A stretch of 64,000 bases of DNA, taken from positions 186,001 through 250,000 of the forward strand of contig QPMI01000432.1 of NCBI GenBank assembly GCA_004431415.1. Direction: 5' to 3'. Each line of letters begins with the position of its first letter. Position 1 is the first letter of the stretch. Below are positions 9,058 to 20,300 of the stretch, one piece after another. The position numbers and the translations under genes were made by a program. This DNA comes from Cyanophora paradoxa (lineage: Eukaryota > Glaucocystophyceae > Cyanophorales > Cyanophoraceae). The notes beneath the pieces are model-generated. The model worked only from the letters and a program-made list of their open reading frames with translations, did no database searches and was not told the origin of the DNA.

Positions 9058-11704
9058 GGGTCAAAGCTGGCTCACCGCGCGCCAGCGTGCTCTACTTCCT
9101 CCTCATCTTCGTCCTCGTCCTCGCTGCTCCGCGGCGCCGGGGCCGCGGCCGCGGCCGGGGCCGGCGGTTGCCTCTCCCCGCGCGAGCGGCGCCTGTTCTT
9201 TGAGGTTTGCCCCCGTCCAACGCGAGTGGCCGGCCCATCGCACCGCGTCGGCTGCTCCTCCTCTGCCTCTTCTGCGCCGTCCGCCGCCGCCTTGCCGCCC
9301 TTGCCTTTCCTGCGCGCCGGGCTCGCTTCCGCTTCCAAGCACAGCCTTGAAAAAAAGAAGAGAGCGGAAGCGCCGGCGAACCTCGGGGCGTCGCCCTCGC
9401 CGTGCCCGTCCTTCCCGCCGCCGCCCTTCTTGCCCGCGCCTGCGGCCGGCTTGCCCCCCTTGCCCTTCGCCGCCGCCGCCACCTGCTCTTCCTCTTCAGA
9501 GCTGTCGTGTCCGCGGTGCCCCTTCCGATGCCGCGCCTTGGACCGCCCTCCCGCATCCTCCTCCTCCTCCGCCTTCGCGCCGCCGTGCTTGCCCTTCTTG
9601 CCGTGCTTGCCCTTGCCGCCCGCGTCCTCCTCTTCCTCCTCCACCTTGCCGCCGCCGTGCTTCCCCTTTTTGCCGTGCTTGCTCTTGCCTCCCGCCTCCT
9701 CCTCCTCTTCCTCGTCCGCCTTGCCTTTGCCCTTCTTGCCGCCCTGCTTGCCCTTGGCTTTGTGCCCGTCCTCCTGCTCCTCCTTGTCCCCGTCCGCCGC
9801 GCCGCTCTTGGCCCGGGCCTTGCCCCCGCGCGCCCCGGGCTCCTCCCCGTCGGCTGGCTTGCCCGGCGCCGTCGCCGCCGCCGCCGCCGCTTCCGAGCCC
9901 TTGCCGTCCCGCGGCTTCGTCGGGGGCGCGTGCCCGTGGGCCAGCGCTTCCGCCGCCGCCGCCTCCGCCTCCTCCTTCGCCTTCGCCTCCTCTGCCGCCG
10001 CTGCGAAACGACAGCGCGTCGCGGCTAAGAGAAGGAAGGCCGCGCGCGCCCCCTCGCCCCGGGCAGCGCACCGTGCTCGGCGGGCGTCAGGAGCTGGAAG
10101 AAGGCTCTGGAGGCGTCCCGCAGCTGCGCCTCGAGCTCCGCGGGGGCCTTGCCCAGCGCCCCCGCCACCGCCTCGACGATGTACGGGAGGTTCGACGGCT
10201 CGTTCTTCGCCTCCCGCATGTACGCATCCGGTATGCTCTGCGGCGTCCCCAGCGGCGCGTTCGACGCCACCAGCACCCGCTCGGCCGGGTACGACGCGAT
10301 GGCCGCCCGGATCGCCTCGCCGGCCGCCGTCGGGTCGCAGACCGCCCCCGTCATCACCACGTGCGCGCCCCGCTCTGCACGCGCCAAAGTCAGATGGATA
10401 GAGGTACATGCGAGCCTTAGCTTAAGTGTTAGCTTTCGCTTTAGATTAGACTTCAGCTTCAGCTTTGGATTTCTTTAGCTTGGAAGAGCGGGGCGCGCGC
10501 GCCGGCGAGGAGGGCGGCCTCGGAGGCGTCCCCGCGGAAGTCGAAGAAGGCGATGTTGGGAGGAGGCGCCGCGCCCGCCCCCGCCGCCTGCATGAGACGC
10601 TCAGCAGGAGAGGCTGAGCCGGGGGGGTAGTCCATCACCTCGTCCAGGAGCTCGCAGGCGCGGCCTAGGGCGCCCGGCCCCACCGCGTGCACGATCGCCG
10701 GCAGCAGCACCTCGCCGGCCAGGCGGATCTGCACCCGCCCCGGCTCGACCCGGGCCGGTCCTGGGGGGATGGGCGGGGCGGGGAGGGGGGTACTTGGGCG
10801 TCGAAGAGGCGCTCCTGAGCGTACTTGGTGGAGGAGTCGCGCGAGAAGTCGAGCCCGCACACGAGCGCCACCGCCTCCGAGCGCCGCACGAGCTGCGCGG
10901 GCGCCGCCTTCAGCCCCAAGCCGAGGGAATCCTCGAGGGGGCCCCAGGCCGGGCCGGGCCGGGCGCGCGTGCCTCCTGGAGCTTCTCCATGCGCTGCTCG
11001 GTCAGCTTGTCGTTCGTGCGCTTCACGGCGTCCGGGTGGATTCCCACGGCGCAGTAGAGCTGCCCGGCGTTTTGCTTCGCCCTGCGCGAGCCAGGCCGGC
11101 CGCGTCAGACGCGGGCCCGGAGCGAAGAGGAGAGCGCCGGCGGGCGGGTCGCACAGCGTCATCTGCTCCTCGAGCTTGTCGAAGTCCGTCGTGCTGCGGC
11201 GGGGCGCGCGTCGGGCGGGCCAGGCCGCCGCTCGATCAGAGCTTCGCCGGGAAGCACCTCAACACGATCGCCTCGACGCCGCTGCTCCGAGCGCGGTTCA
11301 AGATCTTGAGCTGGTCGTTCTCGAATGCCCGGTTCAGGAGGTTGCAGGCGCAGTCTGCGCGGCGTCTCAGGACGAGCGCCGGGAATGCGCGGCCCGATCG
11401 GGCGGGGCGCATGCGTACCGACAAGAGCGCGCCCTCGCTCCAGCACAAGAAGAGGCGGCGGCGCGGGGGACGTCGCGATCTTGGCCACGGCATCGTGCCG
11501 CGCCTTTGTGCGAGCGTCAGCCGGAAGCGGACGCCGACGCTCGACCTTCAGCGCATTTGCACCTGCTTCTTCAGGGCCTCAATGGCCTGCTTGTTCTTCC
11601 GCAGGCTCTGGGCGGAAAGTCAGAACGCGCTCGGACTGTCTTCGCCGCTCCGGCACCTTTCCCTTGCCCTCGCGCCCTCCTCCGCGATCCGGTACGCCGT
11701 ACAT
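7948..11704 (-). CDS. TatD/TATDN1-like protein fused to a Lys/Glu-rich linker and a YVH1/DUSP12-type zinc domain
   Basis: TatD-family segments: RALVDCACNLLNRAFEND, ILNRARSSGVEAIVL, YCAVGIHPDAVKRTND, LVCGLDFSRDSSTKYAQERL, LLPAIVHAVG, NIAFFDFRGD, RVLVASNAPLGTP and KNEPSNLPYIVEAVAGALG. A low-complexity linker (about 9.1-9.98 kb) repeats KHGKKGKHGG units with Glu blocks. Intron 8997-9075 (GTGAGC donor, containing a 32-G run) joins it in frame to a cysteine domain: ACKNCR, LFGEGDVIRHVP, EHCQSWF, LLCAGDGCGAK, LGRASAGPLECSCG, YRVQKGKMDVL. That is the order of the C-terminal zinc domain of YVH1/DUSP12, but no phosphatase domain is present. A charged helix ends at 7948. No in-frame ATG exists in the first TatD exon; small upstream exons starting at ATG 11704 splice in phase. 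Most catalytic metal ligands are replaced (see findings). Confidence 0.72.
9024..9055. repeat. Run of 32 G inside an intron
   Basis: Uninterrupted G homopolymer (C-run in the sense strand of the minus gene), placed as the polypyrimidine tract of intron 8997-9075. Its length may be affected by sequencing error. Confidence 0.9.
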
Positions 11705-12074
11705 GGCCGATCAAATGCAACTTGGCGTAGTACCCGGCTTTTTTACCATGTCAAAGACCGTCGCTCGAATCGCCGTCGGTCCCATTCCTTCTAGGACGTT
11801 GCACAGTTTAGCTGCCGCTCCCCAGCAGGGTTTAGCTAGCACGGGCGACCCGCCAGCATCTCATTCCAAGCGAAATCCGCCGGCATCAGCAGACAGCTCG
11901 ACAACAAGCGGACCGCCGGCGCCGGACAGCGAGCTTGGAGAAGACTGGCCTCTAACGACACAGCAAGTTTGATCTGAGAGAGCCAAACAGATCCCCTCCT
12001 GGAGCGGCGGCAGGAGCAGCACGCGAGCAGATGAATCGGGAGTGGCACGACCAGCACCCCAACCTCCGCACAGG
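11705..12074. promoter_or_regulatory. Divergent upstream region, TatD-fusion / CFAP77-like
   Basis: Lies between the inferred start of the minus-strand TatD fusion and the plus-strand axonemal gene. No clear motif is seen. It may hold a first exon of either gene, since the plus-strand start is not settled. Confidence 0.3.
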
Positions 12075-13434
12075 ATGGGCGGGGAAGAAGACGAAGACGA
12101 GTGCGTTCGATCCGCGGCTTCAGCTCGCGCCTGAAGCGCTCCAGAGGGCCGCGGGGCGCCGTGGGCCGGCCTTTCTCTTGCGTACGCTCGCTGACGCCGG
12201 GCGCAGTGCTCAGGAACCCGCTGCTCGTTGGCAAGCTCGTGCAGGCCGACATTGGGCGCGCGAAGCCGAGTGCGTGGCCCCACGTGCCTGACCAGGTCCA
12301 CGGAGTTACCACCCCCTACGGCGAGACCGCGGCCATGCGTGCGCCCCGGCGCCGCGCGACTGCCCCGCCGGCCCCGGCCGCCCCTGAGCCGGGGAGCGAG
12401 CGCAGTGATGCGCGAGCACCGCGGGGCGGAGACGCGCGCGATGATCCCGACGGGGCGCGACAAGATCCGCGACATGAAGAAGCTGAACGTGCTGGCGGTG
12501 TCCCAGGGGCGCGTCAACGCCCGGGAGCTCTACGAGCTGATGAAGGAGAAGGCGAAGGACCCGGCGACGCACCTGCACGACATCGACGCCGGCGCGGCGC
12601 CGGACTCGCGCATCCACACGAAGCGGGCGCCGATGGGGAGGAAGCTCCCGTCGGCCGCGGACCCGAACTTCGCGTACGGGACGCCCACGCCGGCGAGCGA
12701 GGGCGTGAAGGCCCTGTTGAGCACCGAGCACGCGGACCGCCTCATCGACAGGCTGGCGCGCGACGAGGAGAAGGCGTGTACCCCCGCTATCCTTCTACCC
12801 CCGCCCCTGCGCTTCTGATCCCGTATCCCCTCAGCGAGTCGCGAAGGAGGCGGCGAGGCCGGACCCGAAGAGGGAGACGCGGGGCCAGGCGGCGCGGCGG
12901 GAGGCCATCAAGGAGGCCGGGAAGCCGCCCCCGCCCGAGGACTTATCCAAGCTCGAGGAGTTCCTCCACGTAGAGTCCCGGCTGGTGCGTACCCCCATTT
13001 GTTTGAATTGCGGGGTACTGAATTGCGACCGGACGCCGCAGTTCCGCGCGCCCGAGCGGTACAAGCCGCCTCCGCGCCCCGCGTCCGCCCCCGCCCCGCC
13101 CCGGTCCCCGAGCGGCCCCGCCCGCGCCCGCACGCCGGCGGCAGCGCGGAGGGAGGCCCCGGCGGCCCAGAACCTGGCGGCCGCTGGCCCGAGGAGGGGC
13201 TCGGCGGCGGCGGCGCCCCGGCGGAGCGCAGGCCGAGGCCGGCAACCGCAGCGGCGCCGGCGTCCAGGGCCGCTGTGCACGCGCCGTGGGCGACGGCGGC
13301 GGCGGCGGAGCGGACGCCCGAGGCCCGATCAGCGGCGAAGACGCGGGCGATCAGCGCCTGGCTCGAGAGCGCCCGCGGCCCGGCCCCCAGCCCCTACATC
13401 TAGCCGTGTCTCTGCCGTATTATTGGATATATGA
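12075..13434 (+). CDS. CFAP77: CFAP77-like axonemal protein
   Basis: Probable cilia/flagella-associated protein of the axonemal doublet. Exons spell LRNPLLVGKLVQADIGRAK, HVPDQVHGVTTPYGETAAM, then MREHRGAETR, TGRDKIRDMKKLNVLAVSQG and RVNARELYELMKEKAKDP, and later DPNFAYGTPTPASEGVKALL. The NPLL-to-G, HG-x-TT, LN-x-LAV-x-x-G and F-x-YG-x-x-T-x-PS order is what I recall of CFAP77; I could not run a comparison. The C-terminus is Pro/Ala/Arg-rich and runs to the stop at 13434. Intron 12774-12834 appears to use a GC donor (AAG|GCGTGT). The start is unsettled: the best ATG is 12075, right after a possible acceptor, so an upstream exon is possible. EFHB-like axonemal proteins are the main alternative. 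Confidence 0.5.
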
Positions 13435-13450
13435 TGGCCTGTATTTACAG

Positions 13451-14678
13451 CTACTCGCTGTCGTCGTCCTCGAAGAGGGGCCGCTGCCGGCGGGAGGGCG
13501 GCGGGACTCCCTGCGAGGCAACCGAGGGGGCCGAAGCCGGCGCCGCCGCCCCCTCCTCCCCCGAATCCTCCACCGGGTCGGCCGGGTCCTCCTTCCCGGG
13601 GGTACCCGCCGGCGCCGCACTGCCCCGCCCCCGCCTGCCCCGGCCCCGGCCCCTCTGCTCGCCGCCCGCCCCGAGCCGCGTCCGCGCCGCGGCCGGCGCC
13701 GCCCGCCGCCGCGTCTGCGCGGGCGAGGGCGAGTCCGCCGCGCTCTCCGACGAAACGTCGCTGTCGCTGCTGATGCTCCGCCGCCGCTTGCGGCCCCGCG
13801 CCGCGCCCCGCGCCCACGCCTCGGCGCCCTCGCCTCGCGCCCGCCCCGCCCGCGCTGCCCAGCGGGGTGAGCGGGGCGTGGAGGGGAGTGGAGAGGGGGG
13901 GAAGAGGACGGAGGCACCTTCGCAGGCTGCCCGCTTTGCGAGGGCCCGCTGGCCTGCGAGGGCGGCCCGCTGGCCTGCGAGGGCCGCTGGCCTCGTCCGA
14001 AGGCCCCGCGGCCGCCTTGCCCGCGCTCGAGCCCCTCCGCCCCGTCACCTCGCCCACCACCGCCGCCGCCGCCGCGATCCGCCGCCCGTCCAACGGTTCG
14101 GGCGGCCGCGGCGGCGGCGACACCGCCGCGCGCGCAACGGTCCGCGCGCGCGGCGCGCGCGTCTCCCCAGAGAGAAGGGCTTCGAGATCGACCGGCTCGT
14201 CCTCGTGGCTCCCGCGGCGGACTTCCAGGATTGGGGACGAAGGGGACTTGTCCTCGTCCCCGCTCGAGCTCTGTGTTGCAGCATCGTCGTCGCTGTGTTG
14301 CTGCGCCCGGGAGCTCGGGCCGGGCTGCGAGCTCGGCCCCGCTCTCGGCTCCGCGCTCGGTGTCGACGTCTGCCGCGGCCGCGCTGGACGCCACGCGCGC
14401 TGGGACTTCTCGGGCGTGTGCGCGGTGGCCACCTCCAGCAGTTCCGAGCCCTGGCTCCTCGCGTCTTCATCGTCCGAGGGAGCGGTCGCGGGTGCTGCTT
14501 GAGAAGCTGGCGCAGGCTGGGAAGGGGGCGCCGCAGAAGCAGGCGAAGGCTCGGGCGGTCGTTGCGGTTGCTGCTCGCCTTCTGCGGGCGCTTGGCTGGC
14601 GAACTGCGACTGTACGTGCCTTCTCCGGCGGGTCGGCGCGAGGAGAATGTTCAGAACTGCGTCCGCGACCGACGCCAT
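13451..14678 (-). CDS. Unknown disordered acidic protein
   Basis: ATG 14678 gives MASVADAVLNILLAPTRRRR, followed by a long Pro/Ala/Ser/Glu/Asp-rich stretch without predicted fold, with short acidic clusters such as DDDAATQSSSGDEDKSPSS and VDLEALLSGE. After an intron near 13.87-13.93 kb the last exon continues with ISSDSDVSSESAADSP and ends RQRPLFEDDDSE at 13451. Serine followed by Asp/Glu is frequent and resembles CK2 sites. Composition suggests a nuclear scaffold or chromatin-associated protein, but no domain is recognisable. The frame is chosen because the acidic serine clusters and the C-terminal stop are coherent on this strand; the opposite strand is also open, so confidence is moderate. 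Confidence 0.45.
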
Positions 14679-15251
14679 CGCGCGTGCCGCTGTTACGCCT
14701 CGAGCTCGTTGCACCTCGCGCTTGCGAATAGGCGATGCGGGCCTGTCTGGCTGAAGTCAGGCGGCCCGCCAAACGCGTATCCCCCGCTAGACCGCTCGCT
14801 CTTCGCCAAACCGGTGCATCTCGTGCTGATTCGCGTGTGTTCGTTAGCTACGTGTCACCGGCGAGCTGTCGCATGCCGCGGAGGCCCCCAATTGCCGGCC
14901 GCGGCTGAGCCGCCGAGCGCTCCCGCTCCGCCGACTCGACGCGCTCGAATGTCGCTGACTTCGCTTCTGCTACGCGCAGAAGCTTCGTTTGAGCAGCAGA
15001 GGCTCGTCCCCGAGGAGCGCCGTGCTGGTTCGCCGCCCTGAGCGCGCTTGCGCCGCACGAACACGAACCAGTCCGCTGACGGAGCACGCCAGCCAAACGC
15101 AGTCATCCGGTCATTTTTCAGCGCCGTATCGCTCAAAACCGCCGACCGCTCCAGAGACAAGCGACCTTGGTCAGCGCGCGCGCCGCCGCCGCCGCCGCCC
15201 GTCGCGCCGCGCCTGAGCGCGTTGTGCGCAGGCCGCGGGCCGCAGCGCAAG
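14679..15251. other. Intergenic region, no gene seen
   Basis: Upstream of the small plus-strand protein. It includes a run of CGCC repeats just before that gene. Open frames overlap each other and look like chance in GC-rich DNA. Confidence 0.35.
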
Positions 15252-15434
15252 ATGGGGTTCATCAGCTCGATGATCGGCGGGGCGATGGGCGCGGCGCTCG
15301 TCGTGTACGTGGCGCGGAACAGGGAGGGCGCCGTCTCAGAGGAAACGCGCGAGGCGGGCACGCGGGCTAAGGAAGCCGCGAAGGAGCTGGCCAAGGCGGT
15401 CTTCCGGGACATCCGCAGGCTCGCCCGCCGGTGA
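15252..15434 (+). CDS. Small single-pass membrane protein, 60 residues
   Basis: ATG 15252 to TGA 15434 without introns. Residues 1-21 form a glycine-zipper-like hydrophobic helix (MGFISSMIGGAMGAALVVYV). Residues 24-60 form a charged amphipathic helix (EETREAGTRAKEAAKELAK) ending RDIRRLARR. The plan fits a small organelle membrane protein with a helical tail, like many mitochondrial or plastid micro-proteins. The frame is open further upstream, but this ATG directly precedes the hydrophobic segment. I do not recognise the family. Confidence 0.45.
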   Translation: MGFISSMIGGAMGAALVVYVARNREGAVSEETREAGTRAKEAAKELAKAVFRDIRRLARR

Positions 15435-15744
15435 CCGGCCCGGCGGCCCCCGCTGCCTGCGGCGAGGCGCGAAGCGCACCGGCGCCGTCACATGCGTTTC
15501 TCCTTTCCCCTTTGCCAAGTTGATTTCCAGCCTCCGAGCTGCATGCAGAGCTCTCTGCAGATCGGACTCCGATCCCCTAGCTCTATCCCCAGCCGTTCAA
15601 CGGTGTCGCATCTCATCTCATCGCTCCATTTCTAGCCTAGTGCTTTACACATTCGATACATCTGCTGCGCAACGCTATTTACACGGAAAGAAGAAAAGGC
15701 TGCGCCAGGCTACGGCCCGGCCAGGCCAGGGCCAGCCGGCGGGG

Positions 15745-16992
15745 CTACGCGGGGATGGGGCGGAAGGGCCCGGCCTCGCGGTAGCACTGCTGTAGGGCCT
15801 CCTGGATCTCGGCCCCCGTGTTCATCACGAAGGGGCCCCGCTGCACCACCGGCTCCCGGATCGGCTCCCCGTCGCACATGAACACGCGCAGCGGGCCTGC
15901 GGGGACCGCGCGGATCAGATCAGATCAGATCGGATTCGGATGGGATCAGATCGGATCGGATCCGAGCTCACCGGAGGGCCCGGCGGTGAGGGAGATCGTG
16001 GACGGCCCGGGGCCGCCGCCCTTCAGGGGCCCGAAGACCAGGACGGAGCCGGGGGAGATGGGCCGCCGGTCGGCGCCCGCCTGCCCCGCGCCCTCCACCT
16101 GCCCGCAGCAGTTAAATGCAGAGCCTCGCCGGCCGCGAGTCGCGGGCTCGGTCGGAGGCGCACGACATAGAGGAAGGCGTTGTGGGAGGCCGGGAGGTCG
16201 TGCACGAAGCGGGCCCCGGGGGCGAGGCTCACGTCCAGCGCCGTCACGGGTATGAATGTCTTCGTGGGCGAGGCGACGCCGTTGGAGCGGCCCATGATCA
16301 CGCGGGCCTCCACGCCCGGGGCCCGCACCGCCGGCATCCCCGCCTTCCGCACGTCCTGGTACCTAAGGCCGCGGGGTCAGAAAGGGTCTTCTGATCCTTC
16401 GGATTCGAGGCGCGCCTGCTCTCGGTGAGCTTGTGGGCCTTGGGGAGGTTGAGCCAGAGCTGCAGGAAGTGGCAGGCGCCGGGCCCGTGGGGCATCTCGC
16501 GGTGCACGATGCCGCTCCCCGCCGTCATGACCTGCACGTCGCCCTCCCGCAGCACGCCCTTGTTCCCCCGGTTGTCCGCGTGCTCGGCCTCGCCCTCCAG
16601 GACCAGAGTGACCTGCCAGAGGGGTCGTCGGCGCCGGCGGGCGGTCCGGCGCGGCCGCTCGAGCTCGGAGAGCGGCGCCGCGTCGCGTTCGTGCGCACCG
16701 TCTCGAAGCCCTTGTGCGGGTGGTCCTCAAAGCCGCCGCCCGCCCGGATCCAGTCCTGCGCGCCGGGTGCAGAAGTGTCAGCAAAACGCACAGCTGGAGC
16801 GCGCGCTAAGCTAGCGCTATGCGCGTGTTGCGCCGCGGCCGAGGCGCCGGCGCGCACCTCGGCCATCATCAGGAACGGGTCGTGGAGCTCCCATTGGCCT
16901 GGCATCAAGATGATGTTCTTTTTGAACGCCTGTACGCCGTCGGGGATCTCTTGCGCCTTGCTCTCGTGCGTCGCCACACGCTCCGCCGCCAT
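15745..16992 (-). CDS. PIR: Pirin family protein (bicupin)
   Basis: Pirins are two-cupin iron-binding proteins acting as nuclear cofactors or quercetinase-like dioxygenases. ATG 16992 gives MAAERVATHESKAQEIPDGV; spliced exons then show DPFLMMAEV, GGGFEDHPHKGFETV (metal ligand pair H-x-H), VTLVLEGEAEHADN, GVLREGDVQVMTAGSGIVHREMP (third His and the Glu ligand), HFLQLWLNLPKAHK, then the second cupin and a C-terminus REPVVQRGPFVMNTGAEIQEALQQCY that matches pirins closely. Stop at 15745. One intron contains a GATCA-type microsatellite (15912-15966). All four N-terminal metal ligands are present, so it should bind iron. It is divergent from the multi-RING gene, 386 bp apart. Confidence 0.9.
15912..15966. 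repeat. GATCA/GATCG microsatellite in pirin intron
   Basis: Imperfect GATCA and GATCG units repeated for about 55 bp inside an intron. Confidence 0.8.
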
Positions 16993-17378
16993 CGTCGTAC
17001 TGGTCCGAGGTTTGGGCGGCACGTACAGGCTATACTGGTCGCTTCTGTGCTACGTACACGGGCGAGAAGCTGCCGCACTGGTTGAGCGGCGCTGCCTGGT
17101 CGGACTGAGGCCGGGCTGCGGCGAGAACCGGAGCCCGTTCTACCGTATCGCGCTGCCGATGCAGCGGGCGTGTTTGATGCAGAGTGCGCGTTCGCGGAAA
17201 CGCGTCGAGCAGCTCAGGCGGCAGAACTCCGTCGTTTACGTAACTCCGACGTCTCGCTTCTTCCCCCCCCCCACCGCTCTTCGCAACGTACCCCGTCCAC
17301 GTTTCGCCCCCCTGACCGGTACCTTCGGCTCGCCGCTTCCGCTTCGAGCGCGAGCAGCGTTTCCGAAGCGTAGTGCGA
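16993..17378. promoter_or_regulatory. Divergent upstream region pirin / multi-RING protein
   Basis: 386 bp between the two start codons. A C8 run and pyrimidine-rich tracts occur near 17.26 kb. No specific binding site is claimed. Confidence 0.35.
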
Positions 17379-20300
17379 ATGCTGGGCTCGCCGGCGGCTG
17401 GGGGGGAGCTCGAGCTCCCCCCTTCACAGGGGGCGTTCCTTTCCCCTACAGCGGCCCCTGAGCGCGGCGGGGAAGATAGCTCAGAGACAATCAGCGATCC
17501 TATGGCAGACGACGACGACGACGGGCCTGTGACTCTCGACCCAGCTGCTGAGCCAGCGCTCCCCTCCACACTTCCTCCGGCCGCGCACGAGGTCGAGCTC
17601 GCCGACGTGGATGCACAGCCAGGTACGTGAAAATGCGAAGGGCAGAGCTCCCCGGGGTCCCCGTTTTTCGCGGGATCAATTTACGCTCGCCTGATAACAT
17701 TCGCCTGGCAGTGCGCGAAGTCGTCGTGCCTGGCAGACACGAGTGCACTCTCTGCAAACAACAATACAACCTCTCTGGGCAGGCGAGCATACGCAATGGC
17801 CGCTGTCGAGATGCGCCGCTGACACCGAAACCCCTCCAGCTCCTCCTGGGCTGCTCCCACCTGGTTTGCCACACCTGTCTTTCGCACTCGATCCTACGCG
17901 AACAGGACCAGGCGAGCCCTTGATTTTTATCGAATCCAGCGGCGCCGGTCCTCGCCAGCCCGCGTTGCTGACACCGGCTGCAGCTCGCGTTCCGCAGCAC
18001 CCTGCTTTCCTGCCCCATCCCTCAGTGCAGACGCAACCTCAGCTACCAGGAGATCGAGAGAGCAATGTCGGCCGAGCTCCTGGCGAACGTTGCCAACACG
18101 GCGGTCCCGAGAGAGGCTGTCGACGCCGAGGTGCCACGCCCTCGCGTCCTCGCTCTGAAAGGAGCCAGGGCTTAGTCTGGCATCGGCAGGCGGGGACCGT
18201 GTGCGCCTTATGCCAGGAGACAACCATGAAGGATGACCTCTTCACCGAGGGGGTCTGCTTCCACTCCTTCTGCAAGAAGTGCACGGCCCGCCACATTGAA
18301 GTCCAGGTGCGGCGGGGCCGCCCCCTGCGGCACACGACGCCGCTGAGCCGCCGAGCCGCCGCTGCAGGCCGCGAACTACCCGCTGTACCGCATCCCCTGT
18401 CCTGGCGCGGGCTGCCAGCACGTGATGAACCTGCACGACGCGGGGCGCGTGCGGCAGCACCTCCCGCCCGGCCTCTTCGAGCGAATCGAGCGGGTCTTCA
18501 TGGATCGGTACCCCTTCCTCCGGGGGCCGAGCTACGCGGTCGTCCGGCCGGCGCCGCGGGCCCAGCCGCTGGCGGAGGCCAGGCCCGGGGAGCAGCAGGC
18601 GCCCGGGGAGCAGGAGATGCTAGAGCGGCGGGAGCGAATACGGGAGGAGCGGATGCGGCAGGAGCGGATGCGGCTGGGCCTCGAGGCCGAGGAAGCGGAG
18701 ATGCGCGCGATGCTCGAGGGCGGTCCCCGCCGCTACGGGTACGGCTACGGCCACGGCTACGGCTACGGCGCGCAGGAAGGGGCCGCCCGCGAAGACGCGC
18801 TGCGGGACGGGCCGACGCTGGCCGGCGTGCCGCGGGCGGCGCGGCTGGCGCGGGGGCGGGAGCTGCGCGCCGAGCTGGACGACATGCGCGAAGCCGAGCG
18901 GGAGCTCCGCGACGCCCAGCGCACCCTCGCCCGCGCCTCGGTGCCCGCGCCCCGCGCGCCTGCTCCGGCCCCGGGACCGCTGACAGCTCCGCGCGAACAG
19001 ATGAGCCTCTCTCTGCGGCAGGAGGCCATTGCCCGAACGGTGAACCTCCTCGAGGCCGAGCTACCCGCCCCAGTGCGGCCGCGCCCTCCCGCCCCGCCCC
19101 CTCGACGCGCCCCACCGACGCCGCCGGCCAGGGCGTGCAAGACCAGACGATCTGCCCGCTGTGCCGGTCGGGCCGGAGCAGCATGCGGCGCGCCTGCTGC
19201 GGAGCCGTGCTCTGCGTGGCGTGCGCGGGGCGCCAGATACACAGGCCGTGCATCTGCGGCGCTCACGGGGCCCTCGAGCCCCTCACGCCGCTCCCGCGCC
19301 GCCCCGAGAACGATGCCGAGGCGCCGCCGCCCCTCCCCCCCCTCCAGAGACGGCACGCGGTGCGCGGCAGCCCGCGACCACGCCCCCTCCCCGCGCTCGC
19401 GTGCGCGCGCGCGCTGACCCGCGCCGCGGCCGGCAGCTGATGGAGCAGCTGCTCATGGAGGCGGAGCAGGGGTACCGCGAGGAGCTGCGCGCCGGCCGCG
19501 CGGCCGTGCGGCCCTTCGTCGCTGGGAAGTCCAGCGCGTGGCTGCCCAGCTCCCGCGGGCCGCGCCGCCCGCCCCGACAGCCGGCGCGGCGGGGCCCAGC
19601 GGAGGCCGCGCGCCCGTCCCGGGCTTCCACATCGGTGTCCCGCCGCGAACGGGCCCGTTCGCCCGCGCCCCCGGCCCGTTCGCCCCTCCGGCGCCCTACT
19701 GGCCCTTCGGGCCGCGCGGAGCGCCGCCGGTCGCCGCGGCGCAGCCGGACGCGGAGATGCTCCCGAGCTTTGTAGTCCCGGAGGAGCCCGCCCCGGGCCC
19801 CGCCGCCCCCCGCCGCCCTCTTCCTCCTCCTCGCAGCCCTCCGCCTCGTCCTCCTCTTCCTCCTCGTCGGCGCCGGCGCCGGCGCCGGCGGCTACTGCGG
19901 CCGGGCCGGCCCAGGGCGCGGCGCAGCGGGCGCGGCAGCTGGCAGAGGCTGCGCGCCGCGGCGTCGCGGACCTCCACGCGGCGCTGCAGCTGCAGGCGCC
20001 GCCCGCGGCCGCGGCCGGGGAGCACGCGAGGGAGGGGCGTGCGAACCCGTGGCGGGGGCGCATCATGGGGCGGCCCCGCGCCGTCGTCGACCTGGACGAG
20101 GAGGACGATCTCTTCGAGGAGGACGAGGAGGAGGTACACTGCCGCGCTCAGTTGATTTGGAAGCACGATCTGACGAACTTTCGGTGCAGGACGTGGACAT
20201 CATGATGTACCGCCACTTCGCCCCGCGCGCCCGCCTCGGCCGGCACCACCACCTCTACGACCCGTACGGCGGCTTCCCGGGCCAAGCCGTCCCCGGGCCG

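Noticed and set aside
12785-12800. TATCCTT word resembling a U12-type donor
   Set aside because: It is preceded by C instead of A or G and lies inside an intron explained by flanking splice sites.
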